Notes: a model not told the origin generated them from the sequence alone. Positions 23,681 through 35,588 are shown, numbered from the stretch's first letter. The stretch is 64,000 nucleotides of DNA from Branchiostoma belcheri (GCF_001625305.1 NW_017804242.1:6263304-6327303); one strand, 5' to 3'. Program-made: numbers and translations.

Positions 23681-26600
23681 ATGGACTCTTATATAAGACA
23701 ATGGAAAGAATCACTAAATTTGTGACTAACATACAGTATTCCTGTGGACAATCGTCAAAGCTTTTGTAATACATACAATGTATGTACTACAATGTAATTT
23801 TGCCAAATAACCATTTCTAAAGTTCATGTGGTCACAAATTCTCTATATGAATCTGTATCAATATGATACATGTCGCATAAAGTAATCAGACAATTCATCC
23901 ACAAAATTTAACGTAAATTATACATGTAGATTATACTTTGCTATGAATCACCAACTGAAAATGATTCAGAATGTTTCACATTTCCAGATGATAATTTGTA
24001 CATGTACATGATCAAGCAACAAAAATTATCTTGCAAATGTAACAGTTCTAAAAGTGGATGTTATGTCACAAATGACAATCCATACTCTGGTGCACCAAGC
24101 ATACTAACCCAAAAATCCTTCTACAAATTATTGCTTAGCATTCTATCAAATTACTGGGCCATTTTTTCTGATGATGACAGTAGCTTTTGCTATAAATCAT
24201 AATCATAAGCATAAACCACATCAAAAATTAAATATGTTTTAGCACCTTTTATGCATCTGTGCTTGGTTCGGTTAAACATTATAATCTTAATTTTAATCAT
24301 TACATCTTCCAACCATTTGCAACTTGCTACATTTTTGGTTTCCCTAAAAGAGTCAAAAGTAAAAAGCTTGGCTACTTTAATTGCATGATTAAACTTAAAA
24401 AAACAATTTGCAAAATACCAAGCTTAGGCCAGAAACAAAAATGTCACTGATGTTCAGTGTCTCGTATACTGCAGTCTTCAATATGCTTATAAAATCTCAA
24501 CTGTGGTATACATAACAATGTCCCAAAATCAAGGACAAATTTAAATGAAAGTGTTAACACATCTCAGTACAGAGATGTTGGTAAACTTGCAGATTAAACA
24601 AGAATTACCAATACTTAACGCTCACACCTTCCTTTGAATAGGATGAACATTTTAAGAGACCTGGAGAGGCAAACAGTAAAAGAAGCATATTGACAAGTTA
24701 CCAAGTTTTTTTCACCTCTTCCTGGGCATAATTACAAGATTCTCCATGCATGGGGTAAGAAAGTTCTGCAAGGGACAAAACAACGATAACACCACCAAGA
24801 AGTCTGGACCAAAAACCAACTCCACAAATAATCAAATAATTAGTGTGAAATTATTTAGGTACAGTACCGGTACTTCGGGATTATGTATTTTGGACCTGTA
24901 CCTGATCAATTTTTCCGGTACAGAACCGGTACTGTGTACCGGTACACAGCTCTAATTTGCATGCACATAGCATAATTACAGAAAATGTACAGGTACAGTA
25001 CAGATCTCTATTAACGTTCCTTCATTTACGTTTTACACCCGGTTTTAACCCATAATTTATTTTTTTGTGTGCAAAAGTAATGTTAGTTTTGTTTAACTCA
25101 CAATTGCAAGTAAAAGTAGTGTAACATGTGGTTGAAACTTGTGCAAAAGTTGTATAAATTACGCAGAAATTTTGACTGAAAAAGTCGCGTAACACGCAGT
25201 AACAACTCGTGCAAAAGCCTTATAAACCGCATGCATATTTATTTGGATTTTTTGGAACAGAGTCGTGTTCTATTTGGGTCACCCGAGGTCAATTGCGGGT
25301 GATTATTGGGTTGTTTAATGTATGGATTGGGATGAATAATGACCTGTTTTGACTCTATTTGAGACATTAGGGCGTCATAATCCATGTGGAATGGAGCCTT
25401 CTGATTGGTCAACGTCATCCGGCTATATGATAATTAGCTGCAATCACGAGAGGCTATCTATAACACATAACCACACATGATTATATGAACATCTACGTGC
25501 ATTTTACACCAGAGAGGAAGACGATTTACACTGCTTTTGGTTGCCTTTTGCACAACGTGATTTGCATGCGTGTATACAGAAAGTTATTCGAGATCTGTAG
25601 TGTACAAATCCAACCTTTTTCAACTCAAACCAAAATAGCAATGTACAAGTAATCACGCCTGCTAACATGTTCACTTCAGTAACACTGGTTTGTAATGATG
25701 ACTTCATATTTCCCTAACCTCTGACCTTAAAACCTCTCCTTAAAACTCACTAAAGGACCTAAAAGAAACAAAAAAAGGGCTGAATTAATTTGCTTGTTTT
25801 CCTCAATTCTTACACTGCAACTGATTTTTAGCTAATGTTTTAATCTGTGATTAAAGAATCATTCAAAGGACCTACAATGTAGCGAGCTAAATACAGCCTA
25901 ACCGAGGTGAGAATAGCCTGGTAACCATACCATGGCTGGCCGGTCCCTATACGGTCCTGGTAGTGTTTTCCGCAAACCCAGGCCTACTTGTGCAAGCCGG
26001 GAAATTTTTACGGGCTCAATTTCAAATACTTTATTCTACAGGGCAACAGTAATTAGAAAGGTCGGTTACCACGCTACAAATGTACAGACTTAAAGCTTAC
26101 CGTATGAAAACAATTCAATATTGTTATATGTACACAAGCATGTGTAAATGACTGCGATTTAAAAGAGTCAACTTCAAGAAATAAAGTTTTAACTGTTGTG
26201 AATATGTCAAAGTAGAGACTGAATTGATAGAATCAGCGAATCTGGCATATTGCAATCTCTACCCTGCACCACATGCATGTCCTATCAGCAGCAAACCAGC
26301 ATTCTACATGTAACTGCATTCAAGTTAACAATATACATGTACATACAACTGTAATAACAGCAAATAGTGAAGAATTTTTTCCTGTCATTTTTTTTGCAAA
26401 AATGCGTTTTATAAATATTACTGCAGGTCATTACATTTGTAGTTCATCTTTTTTTTCCTGCGAAGAGATTGACGTACTTTGTGCCTACTTTGCCCCCCTC
26501 CCACTCTTGTTCATCATCACAAGCTAAAAGATTCGGCTACTAAAGTGCAAAAAGCTTCCCTGACAAATTAGTTCCACACATTCTATCTGTGCTCTCTAGA

Positions 26601-26950
26601 CCTTGTTCCAGACAAGACACTTTTTGTTGTTTTTGACACGGTCTTTATACCACTAACAACAGTACCAGACTCCAATACGGGTTGTTGAAAAATATGGAAC
26701 AGTAGAAATTGTCCAAATAGACTGAATTAAAGGTAGTGTTCCTACCAGCCTGGAATTTTATCTATGATCTCAATTTTGTCACTCATAGCTAGACTTCTGG
26801 GTGTGTTTGGCAGTAAAATTAGACTCAAATCTAACTCAAATTTGATTCAATTGATACAGAAAGGTACAATGTATGCATGGGCTACATTTGCTCCCAAACG
26901 TGGTGCTCGGAGGAAGATTGTGTGACAGGGGCTGAAGCCATGCTGACAAT
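23681..26950. other. Gene-free, AT-rich stretch
   Basis: No exon recognised on either strand. A local palindromic cluster of GGTACAGTACCGGTAC-type sequence lies at about 24858-24950, and a family D fragment (GACTCAAATCTAACTCAAAT) at 26810-26935. Confidence 0.45.
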
Positions 26951-26951
26951 G

Positions 26952-27328
26952 CAGGGCTCAAAATTAAAGGTGGTCCAATGGCCACTGACCACTAAAATTT
27001 AGGCTGGGACAACTAAAATAAGACACTTTGGGACATTTTTGGGACAATAGAAAAATACTCAACATCAGAATGTCAGCCCTTCTTTTGTTTATCAGGAACA
27101 CGTCCCGACTTTTGGATCTGGAAAAATCCCCCCCAAATTTCCTGTCTACCCTGTAATTATAGTGCACCTGGGAGTGAACATAAGCAAAATAGAGTTGACT
27201 TCAAGTTGAAGTCATAGAATACTTCCAACAAAACAGTTTGGGACAGTTCATCCTCACTTCGGGACAATTGAAATTTATTTTTGGGACAGTGCTGGGACAA
27301 TACGAAGAAAAGTTAATTTCGAGGCCTG
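26952..27328. mobile_element. CAGGGCTC-ended element
   Basis: Starts CAGGGCTCAAAATTAA and ends TTTCGAGGCCTG. It contains GGGACAGTGCTGGGACAATA. A homologous copy is at about 51378-51753. Confidence 0.6.
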
Positions 27329-27433
27329 CAAAGGCTCAGGACATTCTTTTCAAATAAAAAGAAAGTCTATCTCCAAAATGATAGTGTGCCATACATTTTG
27401 TATGTGGGCAAACTTCAGCCATCCTTGGTAGGT

Positions 27434-27820
27434 AAGGCCATGTTGATTTGATTATATGGATGACATCCACGCGCGCATGAATTTTCGGCCGTTTCAAAAA
27501 AAAAAAAGTTTTCAACCATATTGTAAATCGTACAAAACAGTTGCAAAATGAGCAAAAATATACCGTAAGTTACAAAAAAGCCATACCAATGTCGTAGAGT
27601 GCCAAAATCAAACGAAAAAAGACGAAATTGTAAAGAAATGAACTTGAAGACTAGATTATTCGCCAAACCATATTCTGTCCCATTTGTTCAACCCTCATGA
27701 CCACGTAGATTTCATAATGAAAACAACTTTTTTTTTGTAAAACTTTTTTTATTCGCACGCGCGCACCAATTTTGGGGTTCCCGGAGGATGTCATCCATAT
27801 AATCAAATCAACATGGCCTA
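27434..27820. mobile_element. MITE family A, full copy
   Basis: Ends AAGGCCATGTTGATTTGATT and AATCAAATCAACATGGCCTA with GGATGACATCC / GGATGTCATCC adjacent. It ends about 155 bp from the AGPAT stop codon. Confidence 0.78.
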
Positions 27821-27976
27821 AGTTTGGGGAAAGGTTCCGACTGTTTTTTTTCTATCGACCTATTGGAGTCTGGTAGAGACTATTACAGTTTTGACACCTA
27901 GTTTCTGTATAACCTCAGGTGGGTTGTATGTTGTTGCCGCTTGCATATTCTAATATTTGGACCCCGGGTTGCAGGT

Positions 27977-28128
27977 TTAGCTGTAGCCGTTGGGCTCCAT
28001 TCTGGGAAGGGAGGTTTCGTTGAAGGTTTGCAGCATGACTTTGCGGACTTGTTCTGTGAGGTCTGTCACGTCATCCTTGGTGAGACCCTCGGTGGAGACT
28101 GGTGGAAGGACTGTTGCAGTTACCCTGC
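27977..28128 (-). CDS. AGPAT1: AGPAT terminal exon
   Basis: Starts after CTACACAG; completes Gly, then [20 protein letters not shown] and an amphipathic C-terminal helix, ending NGYS and TAA at 27977-27979. VLPPV-TEGLT-DDV matches human AGPAT1 as remembered. Confidence 0.93.
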
Positions 28129-31085
28129 CTGTGTAGTAATCATAGTAAAAATACATGACCAGACGTCTGTCACCATGGTAACTGGTGTTGGGTTACATCA
28201 TGTTGCAATTTTATAGTGGGAGGGATTTAGACTCCTGTGAATTGTGTTTTTTATGTTTACAGAAGGAAAACATATTGTTTTTGCTCTGCTCTGTTCCAAA
28301 CACTGACCTGGTCAATGACCTGAACCAGACGTCTGTCACCATGGTAACTGGTGTTGGGTTACATCATGTTGCAATTTTACAGGAGGGATTTACATATTGT
28401 TTTTGCTCTGTTTCTTCTTCCATTCCAAACACTGACCTGGTCAATGACCTGAACCAGACGTCTGTCACCATATGGTAACTGGTGTTGGGTTACATCATGT
28501 TGCAATTTTATTGTACTAGGACAAGTAGGAGGGATTTAGACTCCTGTGAACGTGTTTGAGTATGAATTAACAGAGCAGACCATATATGCGAAGGTAAACC
28601 TTATGCATTTGCTTTGCAAATGTTACCTTTCTAGTTTACAATGTAAACTCTTTCTTTGACATTTTCAAAAATATATTCATATACATTTGTATACATGTAC
28701 ATGATCATACAAAGATTGCAAAGAAGAATTTTACTCTTTTGTTCTTACCTGTTTCAAACTTCCTTTCCTTCTTGTTGTAGAAGTGGGAGAAAGATGAGAA
28801 GACCACTGGAACAATGGGGATCTGAAACATCATCACAAGGAGAGAGTGCAGTTCCACCATTAACAGCTAGAGGGCAGTTATGCACAAGCCAAAGCAACAT
28901 GCAGCCCATACACTTCCTTGTTGTATGTGTAGAAGTCAGGGAGAAAGACAAATGGCCACTTGAACAATGGAATGGGGATCTGGAACACGATCCCAAAGCT
29001 TCTGTATGGAAAGATTGCAGTTCAATCACTATCAGCTAGAGGGCAGTTGTGTGTGCACAAGTTATAGTTCACAGTACACATACATGTATAGGTAGTCTAC
29101 ACACCTGTTGTGAGAGATAATTATCAGTGAACAGGTGTGCTTACCTGTGCCTGGACGGCTAGGTAGAAAGCACCTTTCTTGAAGGGTAACATGGAGCCAT
29201 TGTGGTTTCTTGTTCCCTCTGGGAAAATCCAGAGTTTTATCTGTTTGAAAGTTGCAACAACAAAAAAACAAGACAAATGTAAATTACAATTTACAGTGGC
29301 AAGTGTACAAACTTATGGTGCCATAAAAAATAGTCTTGACATACATGTAGACCAGACATGTGCAAAATATGGATTATTCTGAAACTTTTGCAAGTCCATG
29401 TGATAATCCCCCTTACCATAGATGAAATGTTGCCTCTCTATCTCTCTTTTACAGATATTTTCATGGTCATTGCTCTGCAGAACTCTTTTTGTAGTTCCAC
29501 CACTCAGAACTTTTAACCATTCCACTAGGTTCTCCACTAGCTCACACAACTTCACCATCCAAATTCCTTGTTCGAAACCTTTTTACAGTGACAGTTTCTT
29601 TCCCCGTACAGCCAAGCTTTGGAATTCCCTCCCTGACAAGTGTTTCCCACCAACCTACAATCTACAGGCTTTCAAATCAAACGTTCACTGCCATCTCTTG
29701 ACATAGCCATGTTTCTCTCATATTTCTAGTTCAATGCCGAGAAGTGGTCGTATAGGCCTAGCATTGAACCACTCCGTTAAAAAAAGAAAAAATCAATAAT
29801 ATATTATGGGTTGTCATATTGGCAGGAACATGTTGAATGTTACAACAGCCCAGGTATGACACAAAAGGTATTATTACTCTTCTTACTACACCTACATTTT
29901 TTGTGTGTAAAATTTCGGCTGTTTGGTCCATGGTGTCTCGTGCCTTCTCTGGGTTGAGTCTGTCGATAAAAATGGTTCCACAGAGCCACGAGGAGATGCC
30001 GAATGGCCCCGCCCACAGGAGTTCTCGTTTCGCCAGAAAAGCGCAGCGGTCTGGTAGCAGCTCCATCATGCCTGTAGTCACATGGAAGAGAAAGGAGTAA
30101 CAAGACACTCATCCCCTGAGTGTATAGTGAACGAGCCCCGGGTCACAGAAAGTTTGGTGACCGGAAACAAATTTTTTTCCTAGGCCTATGTGCAAAAGAC
30201 AAGATGGGCAAATTAAGTATATACACAGCTGGTGTTTTGAGTTGTGGCCACAGCAATTTAATTTGTTGTTTCTGGGATTTTTTCAGAAAAAATATGAAGC
30301 GACAGGGTGAAAAAAATTAAAAAAAAAACAGGTCTAGGCATCCTCTTATAGCCCCAAATGCTACGATAGGAGCCATGAAGTCAACACAAAAGGGTTAATA
30401 TTTGAACAATGAATTTTGAACTTTGAATCAAATCACTGCATTGATACATGGAAAAACTGTGACAACTAGGAAGAAAAGGACTTTCCTCAACTGTTGGGGA
30501 CAAAATATAAGCATTTTTGAGTTGATTCAGAAACAGAATTTTTTTTCTTTTTTGCAAATCAGAAAAAAATGAAGAGGCGAATCTGAGAACCAACAAATTA
30601 AATTGGTGTGGCCTAAGCAGTTTAAATTCCTTACCTATGAAGTCGAGGGAACTCTGATGGTTGGACACCAGTATGTAGGGTTGGTCAGACACCAGTCTCT
30701 CCTTGTGTTTTATATCAATCTTTATGGCAAATATCTTCATGATGTTCTTAACCACCCACGACACTATCCTGAAAGACACCAAAACATTTGAATGTTAGAA
30801 CAGGGCTCGAAATACATGTACTGGGTGCATGTGCACCTGAGTGCACCCAAAATTAGAGCTGTGCACCTAATTTTTTTCCGTGGGTGCACCAGTGCACCCA
30901 AATATTTTTGTAGGTTTGTTAAGTAAAGATGTTTTAAAATGTATATTATTATTCTTGAAAATTTAAGTGTCAGAAAAAAAAAAGAAAATCTTTGTTGTAG
31001 TACTTTACTTCATAAATGGAACATAATTAGTTATTGCTGACATTCTAGTTACCTTCGCCAAGAATGTTATGTTTTCAGTAGCGTT

Positions 31086-31125
<40 letters not shown>

Positions 31126-34100
31126 TGTGTGGTTTAGCAAGATAACTCGAGAAGCAGTGGATGGATTGGAATGAAACTTGGTAGGTGGGTAGGTCTTCAT
31201 GAGACTTAGAAATGATTAGATTTTGGGCCCCCTGGCGGCTTTTCTAGGTACTGCAGCTGAACTTTCGGTTTTGATATCTCATGTTCTGGACATGCTAGGG
31301 TCACGAATTTTGGTTGGAAGATAGCTCTAAGGGTAGGGAAAAAGTGACAAGAGTTTGGGTCCCCTAGTGCCTTGTTCTGGAACTGCAGAAGCATTTGTTG
31401 AAAAAAATTTGAAGGACGATAACTCAAGAACCGGTTGACGTATTGTCGTGATTTTTGGTATGTAGGTAGTTGAAGTGATGCTTGACATAATCAGATGGCA
31501 ATTATGCAAATCAGGAGCTAATTTGCATAATTAATGAGGAGATTCTATAAATCTGCTTTGTTCGATAATAGAACTATGACACACTTGTGACATCTACTTG
31601 AGAATGAGAAAAACATCTGAGGATATAGATTATGTAAATGAGGACCTAATTTGCATAATTAATGGAAAATATTTATAATTCCATAGTTGTAATTTCATAC
31701 TTGCCACATTTGGAAGTTAAGTGAAGGTGAACATCAATAAACATAATTTATTTAAATCATGACCTCATTTGCATAATTTATGAGGAAGTGCTATAATAGC
31801 CTTTTTGTTATGATAAGGCTTTCATTGGATGGAGAATATGATCAACTGATATAATCAATGCAAATGAGGCTCTTATTTACAAAATCAATGATTAAAATTG
31901 TATAATTCGTCAACCGCAAGGGTTAACATCATTTGGCGAAGGTATGAGGTCGTGGAACTCTTGTTATTTTATTTTATATGGTGCACCCAATAAAATTTTG
32001 GGCCCAATTTTTAGTTTGGGTGCTTCTATTCCCAAAAATGAATGTTGAGCCCTGTTAGAAGAATATATACAGTTACAGATCTCAACTTCCTATCTATACA
32101 TGTGCAAATTGCAATGGAAAGTCATGCACAACATGATTTAAAAACTAGCTTGATTTAAATGCATGCAAAAGTCTTTGTGCAATTTTCGTTTAAATGACAT
32201 TTATTTCTTGTGTAAAACGTTTAGGCCACACCAATTTAATTTCTTGGTTAACGGATTCGCCGCTTCATTTTTTTCTGATTTGCAAATAAAAATAAAAATT
32301 TAGAATCAACTGCAAAATGCTCATATTTTGCCCTTAGCAGTTGAAAACAGTTCTTTTCGTCATAGTTGTTACAGTTATTCCATCTCTCAATGCAATGGTA
32401 TCATTTAAAGTTCAAAATTCACTGTTTAAATTTTGAACCAGCCTGGTGTGTTGACTTCATGGCTCCTATCGTACCATTTTGGGCCATAATAGGATGCCTA
32501 GGCCTGTTTTTATTTTTTTTTTTTCGCCCGCCCGCTCCATTATTTTTCTAGAAAAATCCGTTAACCAAAAAATTAAATTGGTGTGGCCTTACTAGTAGAT
32601 GTTTGTGAAATCGACTATGATCAGTTTAATGATGTTTCTTTCCATATATTGTAGCTGTATATGCCAATTATTTTTGTGCATGAAAAATTTTTCTCTTATG
32701 AGAGTGTCCAAATTCCGTCAAAAGACAGAAGGATATATGTATATATGCTGGCTAGTAGAACACAAAGGTGGAATTATCTCCATATTCATCCCTAAAACTG
32801 TAGCACAGTTAGCCTGTCCTTGAGACAGAAATGAAATTTTTCAAGTGACCACATGGCCATCTAAAATATACCGTGGTACTTCAATTTTGCTATGACTACA
32901 AGTCACATACAATGTATTTGAGACCTCTGCAAAATATGACTTTTCAGTCACAGTTCTGGCGTCATAATCAAAAAAACAATTTTGTACACCATATTTACAC
33001 CAAGGATTGAGGTGTTCAAGAATTCATTCTTTCCTAGAACTATCGCAGAGTGGAACTCGCTGTCACCATGTACAGTAGGGGCATTGTCATTAGATAGCTT
33101 TAAACAATGTCTAGAGTTAGATGTTCAAGGGTTAGGTGTAACAAGTCGATCGGTGTAATGTAGCCAGCTGCCGCCGCACCGTGTGCCTGCAAAGCTGGTG
33201 TGTTACGCCGAAGGGCGATTATACCGGCTATACAGATACATGTTGTCTGACTGACATATGCTTATGTACTACTAGAGCTACATCCAAAATCAAATTTCAA
33301 ACAGAAGTTAAAATTTCAAATTCAATTTTTTTCATAAATTTGTAATAGTTAATAAGTAGTGTGGCTACCGTAGTTACTACTATGAGGAAAAATGTGAATT
33401 ATTTGGCACAGAAATGCTTTGTAAATGTAGTTTAATATGTCTACTGTTTGATATCATTAACTGCCAAAAATTAATTATTGATAAGCAACTGTTTTCGTCC
33501 TAGCCAGTGCGGTCTTGTGACATGCTATTTACAAACCAAAGTGACCTTTATCCTCAATCATCTACACTGTACACCACACTAGTGTTAAATATAAATACAA
33601 TTACAAAGGGTACATGCGTATGTAGGGCTCAAAATTCTGGATGCATATCTGTATCTGTATAGCCGCCCGGTATTAATAAATATTACTATAGCCTTTTGGT
33701 GTAATACCAGCTTCTGTATCTGTATAGCCGGTATAACTGCCCTTTGGTGTAACACACCAGCTTCTGTATCTGTATAGCCGGTATAACTGCCCTTCGGTGT
33801 AACACACCAGCTTCTGTATCTGTATAGCTGGTATAACTGCCCTTCGGTGTAATTATAATGTACCAGCTTCTATATCTGTATAGCCAGTATAACAGCCTTT
33901 CGGTGTAATGTACCAGCTTCTGAACTAGTATCTGTATAGCTGGTATAACCGCCCTTCGGTGTACGTGTAATAATAAGATACCAGCTTCTGTATCAGTATA
34001 GCCGGTATAACCACCCTTCAGCACAACACACCAGCTTCTGTATCTGTATATATAGCCAGTATAACCGCCCTTCGGCATAACACAGCAGCTTCTGTATCTG

Positions 34101-35558
34101 CATAGCCGGTATAACCGCCCTTCGGCATAACACAGCAGCTTCTGTATCTGTATAGCCGGTATAACCGTTCCATACCTCCTAAATTTTGCAGAGCAGTGCA
34201 GGTAAAATTTGTCTGGTGCAGGTAATGTTCAATCAATGTTACCTGCACCAGTTCAAAAATGATTTTGAGCCCTGCTGGTCTATGTACTAGTATTTACTTA
34301 GCCTCCTGAGGACTCACAGTTTACACTGTGTAAAGGTTATATGAACAAAATACAACTTTACAATGTAGGCATTTGTTTATTCATAATCACATATTGCTTG
34401 CTTGAGCTCAAAGTCCAATGTTAACCTCCACACGGTCAATCAAAGTAAAGGCTAACATTTAAGGATGGAATATTGTCATAAAAAATAAATGTTCAGAATA
34501 AATTGTATAAATGTAGATGACAACATGGTATGACCTATTAGTACATGTACTAGTAACGTTACATGTAGTTTTTATGGACATTTAATTGTAATAATTTGTC
34601 CCTTGCTAAAAAAAATTAATATTCATAAAGACATACATTTATAGTGTTAGGTCATAACATATTGTACTATAATTTTTTTCATACCTTTTTAAATACATTT
34701 TGTTTGACCTCATGACCTCAATGAAAATCAGCCTACAGGCCGATTTGATATTCTCATGAATAAGGTATGGTTCAAACAAACAAACAAACAAACAAACAAA
34801 CAAACAAACCTCTGTCCATAAGACTATTTTGTATGCTCGGACGTTAAACTAACATTAGATACGTAACCTTCAGTGCTATGACCTATGACCTGGTCACCAA
34901 ATGCTTCCATTGCATTGCAAATTAGTACTTGGCATTTGTTACTAATATAATAAAAGTCAATATTTATTATCAAAATTTAAACACAAATGAGTAGAGAAGA
35001 AAAATGGCTTATGAAGCATAATTTTAGACAACCCCAAATAGGGTCCCCCTGTAAATTTTTTGGAAATAATGACAATTGTTGCATTATGCAAAAATAATAC
35101 ACATCTAGTAGCTTCTTATAATACATGCATATGATATCAAATACAGTTTCAAGCATAATATTATTCGTGTACTAAATATTAATTAAGATCATCTTAATTA
35201 AGGCAAATTATACAGTTTCGAATACAGGGTCATGCAGAGGGCAACTTCAACGTTACAACAAGATCACACGACTAATAATAACATCATAACTAAAGCTATA
35301 AATATAAGACAAACACGTATATTTGTTTTTGTTGTTTGTAGTGAATGATTTGAAGTAGACTGACCTGTAGTTGTTTACGTCTCTGGGCCTGAACGCCAAA
35401 ACCGGCATGAGGAAAACAGCAATGCACATCACAATGGTGTCGTACAGAACGAACTTGGCGAAGTACTTGAAGGTAGCGCTGGTCTCGTACAAAACGGGCA
35501 GGATGAGGAGAATGGCGATGATTCCGTAGTGCAAAACTTCCAACTCCGCCACCGCCAT
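27977..35558 (-). CDS. AGPAT1: 1-acylglycerol-3-phosphate O-acyltransferase (AGPAT1/2-like, LPA acyltransferase)
   Basis: Six minus-strand exons join in frame to 274 aa: 35558-35365, 30768-30635, 30071-29896, 29240-29145, 28821-28749 and 28128-27977. The enzyme transfers an acyl group from acyl-CoA to lysophosphatidate, giving phosphatidate, at the ER membrane. The PlsC acyltransferase motifs are all present: NHQSSLD (residues 101-107), AKRELLWAG (123-131), IFIDR (143-147), FPEGTR (174-179) and IPIVPVV (201-207). Two hydrophobic segments lie near residues 11-24 and 39-55. Length matches human AGPAT2 (278) and AGPAT1 (283); details such as [10 protein letters not shown] resemble AGPAT1 more. 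An in-frame upstream ATG at 35588 would add 10 residues; I prefer 35558, which sits in an AAGATGGCGG context. It converges with the EGFL7/8-like gene and diverges from ZMYND19. Confidence 0.95.
28158..28520 (+). repeat. Three-copy tandem repeat in AGPAT intron
   Basis: ACCAGACGTCTGTCACCATG and GGTGTTGGGTTACATCATGT recur at 28158, 28324 and 28451 with 70-110-bp spacers. Confidence 0.8.
28749..28821 (-). CDS. AGPAT1: AGPAT exon 5: IPIVPVV motif IV
   Basis: A 73-bp exon encoding [15 protein letters not shown] then NKKERKFET plus the first base of Gly. Donor GTAAGA. A diverged tandem copy of this exon lies just upstream in transcription at about 28930-29000 and looks broken. Confidence 0.93.
28911..29055 (-). 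pseudogene. Decayed tandem copy of AGPAT exon 5
   Basis: Compared with the working exon at 28749-28821 this block has the same flanks (CAGCTAGAGGGCAGTT) and reads IPI in frame after a CAG, but the VPVV block has become PLFKWPFVF and the donor is lost (GGAAGT). It is a non-functional copy lying in the intron between exons 4 and 5. Confidence 0.65.
29145..29240 (-). CDS. AGPAT1: AGPAT exon 4: FPEGTR motif
   Basis: A 96-bp phase 0-0 exon encoding [15 protein letters not shown] then [21 protein letters not shown] is the substrate-phosphate binding motif III of PlsC-type acyltransferases. It is flanked by TTTCAAACAG and GTAAGC. Confidence 0.96.
29455..29785 (+). mobile_element. LINE ORF2 C-terminal fragment (different family), antisense in AGPAT intron
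   Basis: [19 protein letters not shown], then [20 protein letters not shown] and [10 protein letters not shown] before TAG at about 29704. SFFPRTxxxWNxLP is the conserved end of many non-LTR ORF2 proteins. A short UTR with GTATAGGCCTAGCATTGAAC and an A-rich tail follows. Confidence 0.75.
29896..30071 (-). CDS. AGPAT1: AGPAT exon 3: acyl-acceptor motif region
   Basis: A 176-bp exon after GTGACTACAG. It encodes [19 protein letters not shown], then [12 protein letters not shown], ending EILHTKN before donor GTAGGT. KREL and IFIDR correspond to acyltransferase motifs II and surrounding helices. Confidence 0.93.
30246..30615. mobile_element. MITE family C, copy 1, next to AGPAT exon 2
   Basis: Ends GGCCACAGCAATTTAATTTG and CAAATTAAATTGGTGTGGCC; interior AGGTCTAGGCATCCTCTTAT and AAGTCAACACAAAAGG. 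It ends 20 bp from the exon 2 donor. Confidence 0.75.
30635..30768 (-). CDS. AGPAT1: AGPAT exon 2: catalytic NHQSSLD motif
   Basis: Acceptor GTCTTTCAG and donor GTAAGG frame 134 bp encoding [13 protein letters not shown] and then [14 protein letters not shown]. The His and Asp of the NHx4D motif are the expected catalytic dyad of the family. A MITE ends only about 20 bp beyond the donor. Confidence 0.95.
30801..32054. mobile_element. CAGGGCTC hAT-type element with 6-bp target duplication, interrupted
   Basis: Ends CAGGGCTCGAAATACATG and ATGTTGAGCCCTG, flanked by TTAGAA on both sides (30795-30800 and 32055-32060). The uninterrupted relative at 53052-53381 is 330 bp; this copy carries a second element inside (31051-31943). 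Several GTGCACC/GGTGCAC repeats occur near both ends. Confidence 0.75.
31051..31943. mobile_element. Nested element with ACCTTCGCCAA inverted ends
   Basis: Starts ACCTTCGCCAAGAATGTTAT and ends ATTTGGCGAAGGT. It holds a GT microsatellite (31090-31128) and ATGGATTGGAATGAAACTTG. A related stretch lies at about 41735-42000. No ORF recognised. Confidence 0.65.
32221..32591. mobile_element. MITE family C, copy 2
   Basis: TTAGGCCACACCAATTTAAT ... AATTAAATTGGTGTGGCCTTA with GTTAACGGATTCGCCGCTTC near the left end and its complement near the right. Confidence 0.8.
32995..33245 (+). mobile_element. CR1-like LINE 3' end
   Basis: Encodes [38 protein letters not shown] and stops at TAA; followed by the GCCGCCGCACCGTGTG UTR and GGCTATACAGATACA tail. 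Same family as at 31-316. Confidence 0.8.
33623..34274. mobile_element. CAGGGCTC-ended element filled with LINE-tail tandem repeats
   Basis: Ends AGGGCTCAAAATTCTGG and GATTTTGAGCCCTG. Between them about nine units of CAGCTTCTGTATCTGTATAG then CCGGTATAACCGCCCTTCGG (minus orientation of the LINE 3' tail) are arrayed at 33640-34175. Confidence 0.7.
33640..34175 (-). repeat. ~55-bp tandem array made of LINE 3'-tail units
   Basis: Each unit is the last ~55 bp of the CR1-like LINE (ACACCGAAGGGCGGTTATAC then CGGCTATACAGATACAGAAG). Units vary in length by small insertions such as TAATAATAAGATA. Confidence 0.85.
34770..34809. repeat. CAAA microsatellite
   Basis: Ten CAAA units in the first AGPAT intron. 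Confidence 0.9.
35365..35558 (-). CDS. AGPAT1: AGPAT exon 1: N-terminal membrane segments
   Basis: Encodes [14 protein letters not shown], a hydrophobic run [20 protein letters not shown] and a second run [15 protein letters not shown]. Donor GTCAGT follows CTACAG at 35365. The last codon is split (AG plus G gives Arg, NNYR), matching the next exon. Confidence 0.9.
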
Positions 35559-35588
35559 CTTGGTTTTTAGTTGCGAACTTTCTGTCAT

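Noticed and set aside
24858-24960. Clustered GGTACAGTACCGGTAC palindromes as an operator-like site
   Set aside because: They look like short slipped repeats of GTACCGGTAC without flanking gene context; nothing supports a binding function.
33686-34248. Repetitive [10 protein letters not shown] protein on the minus strand
   Set aside because: It is the LINE 3'-tail array in translation.
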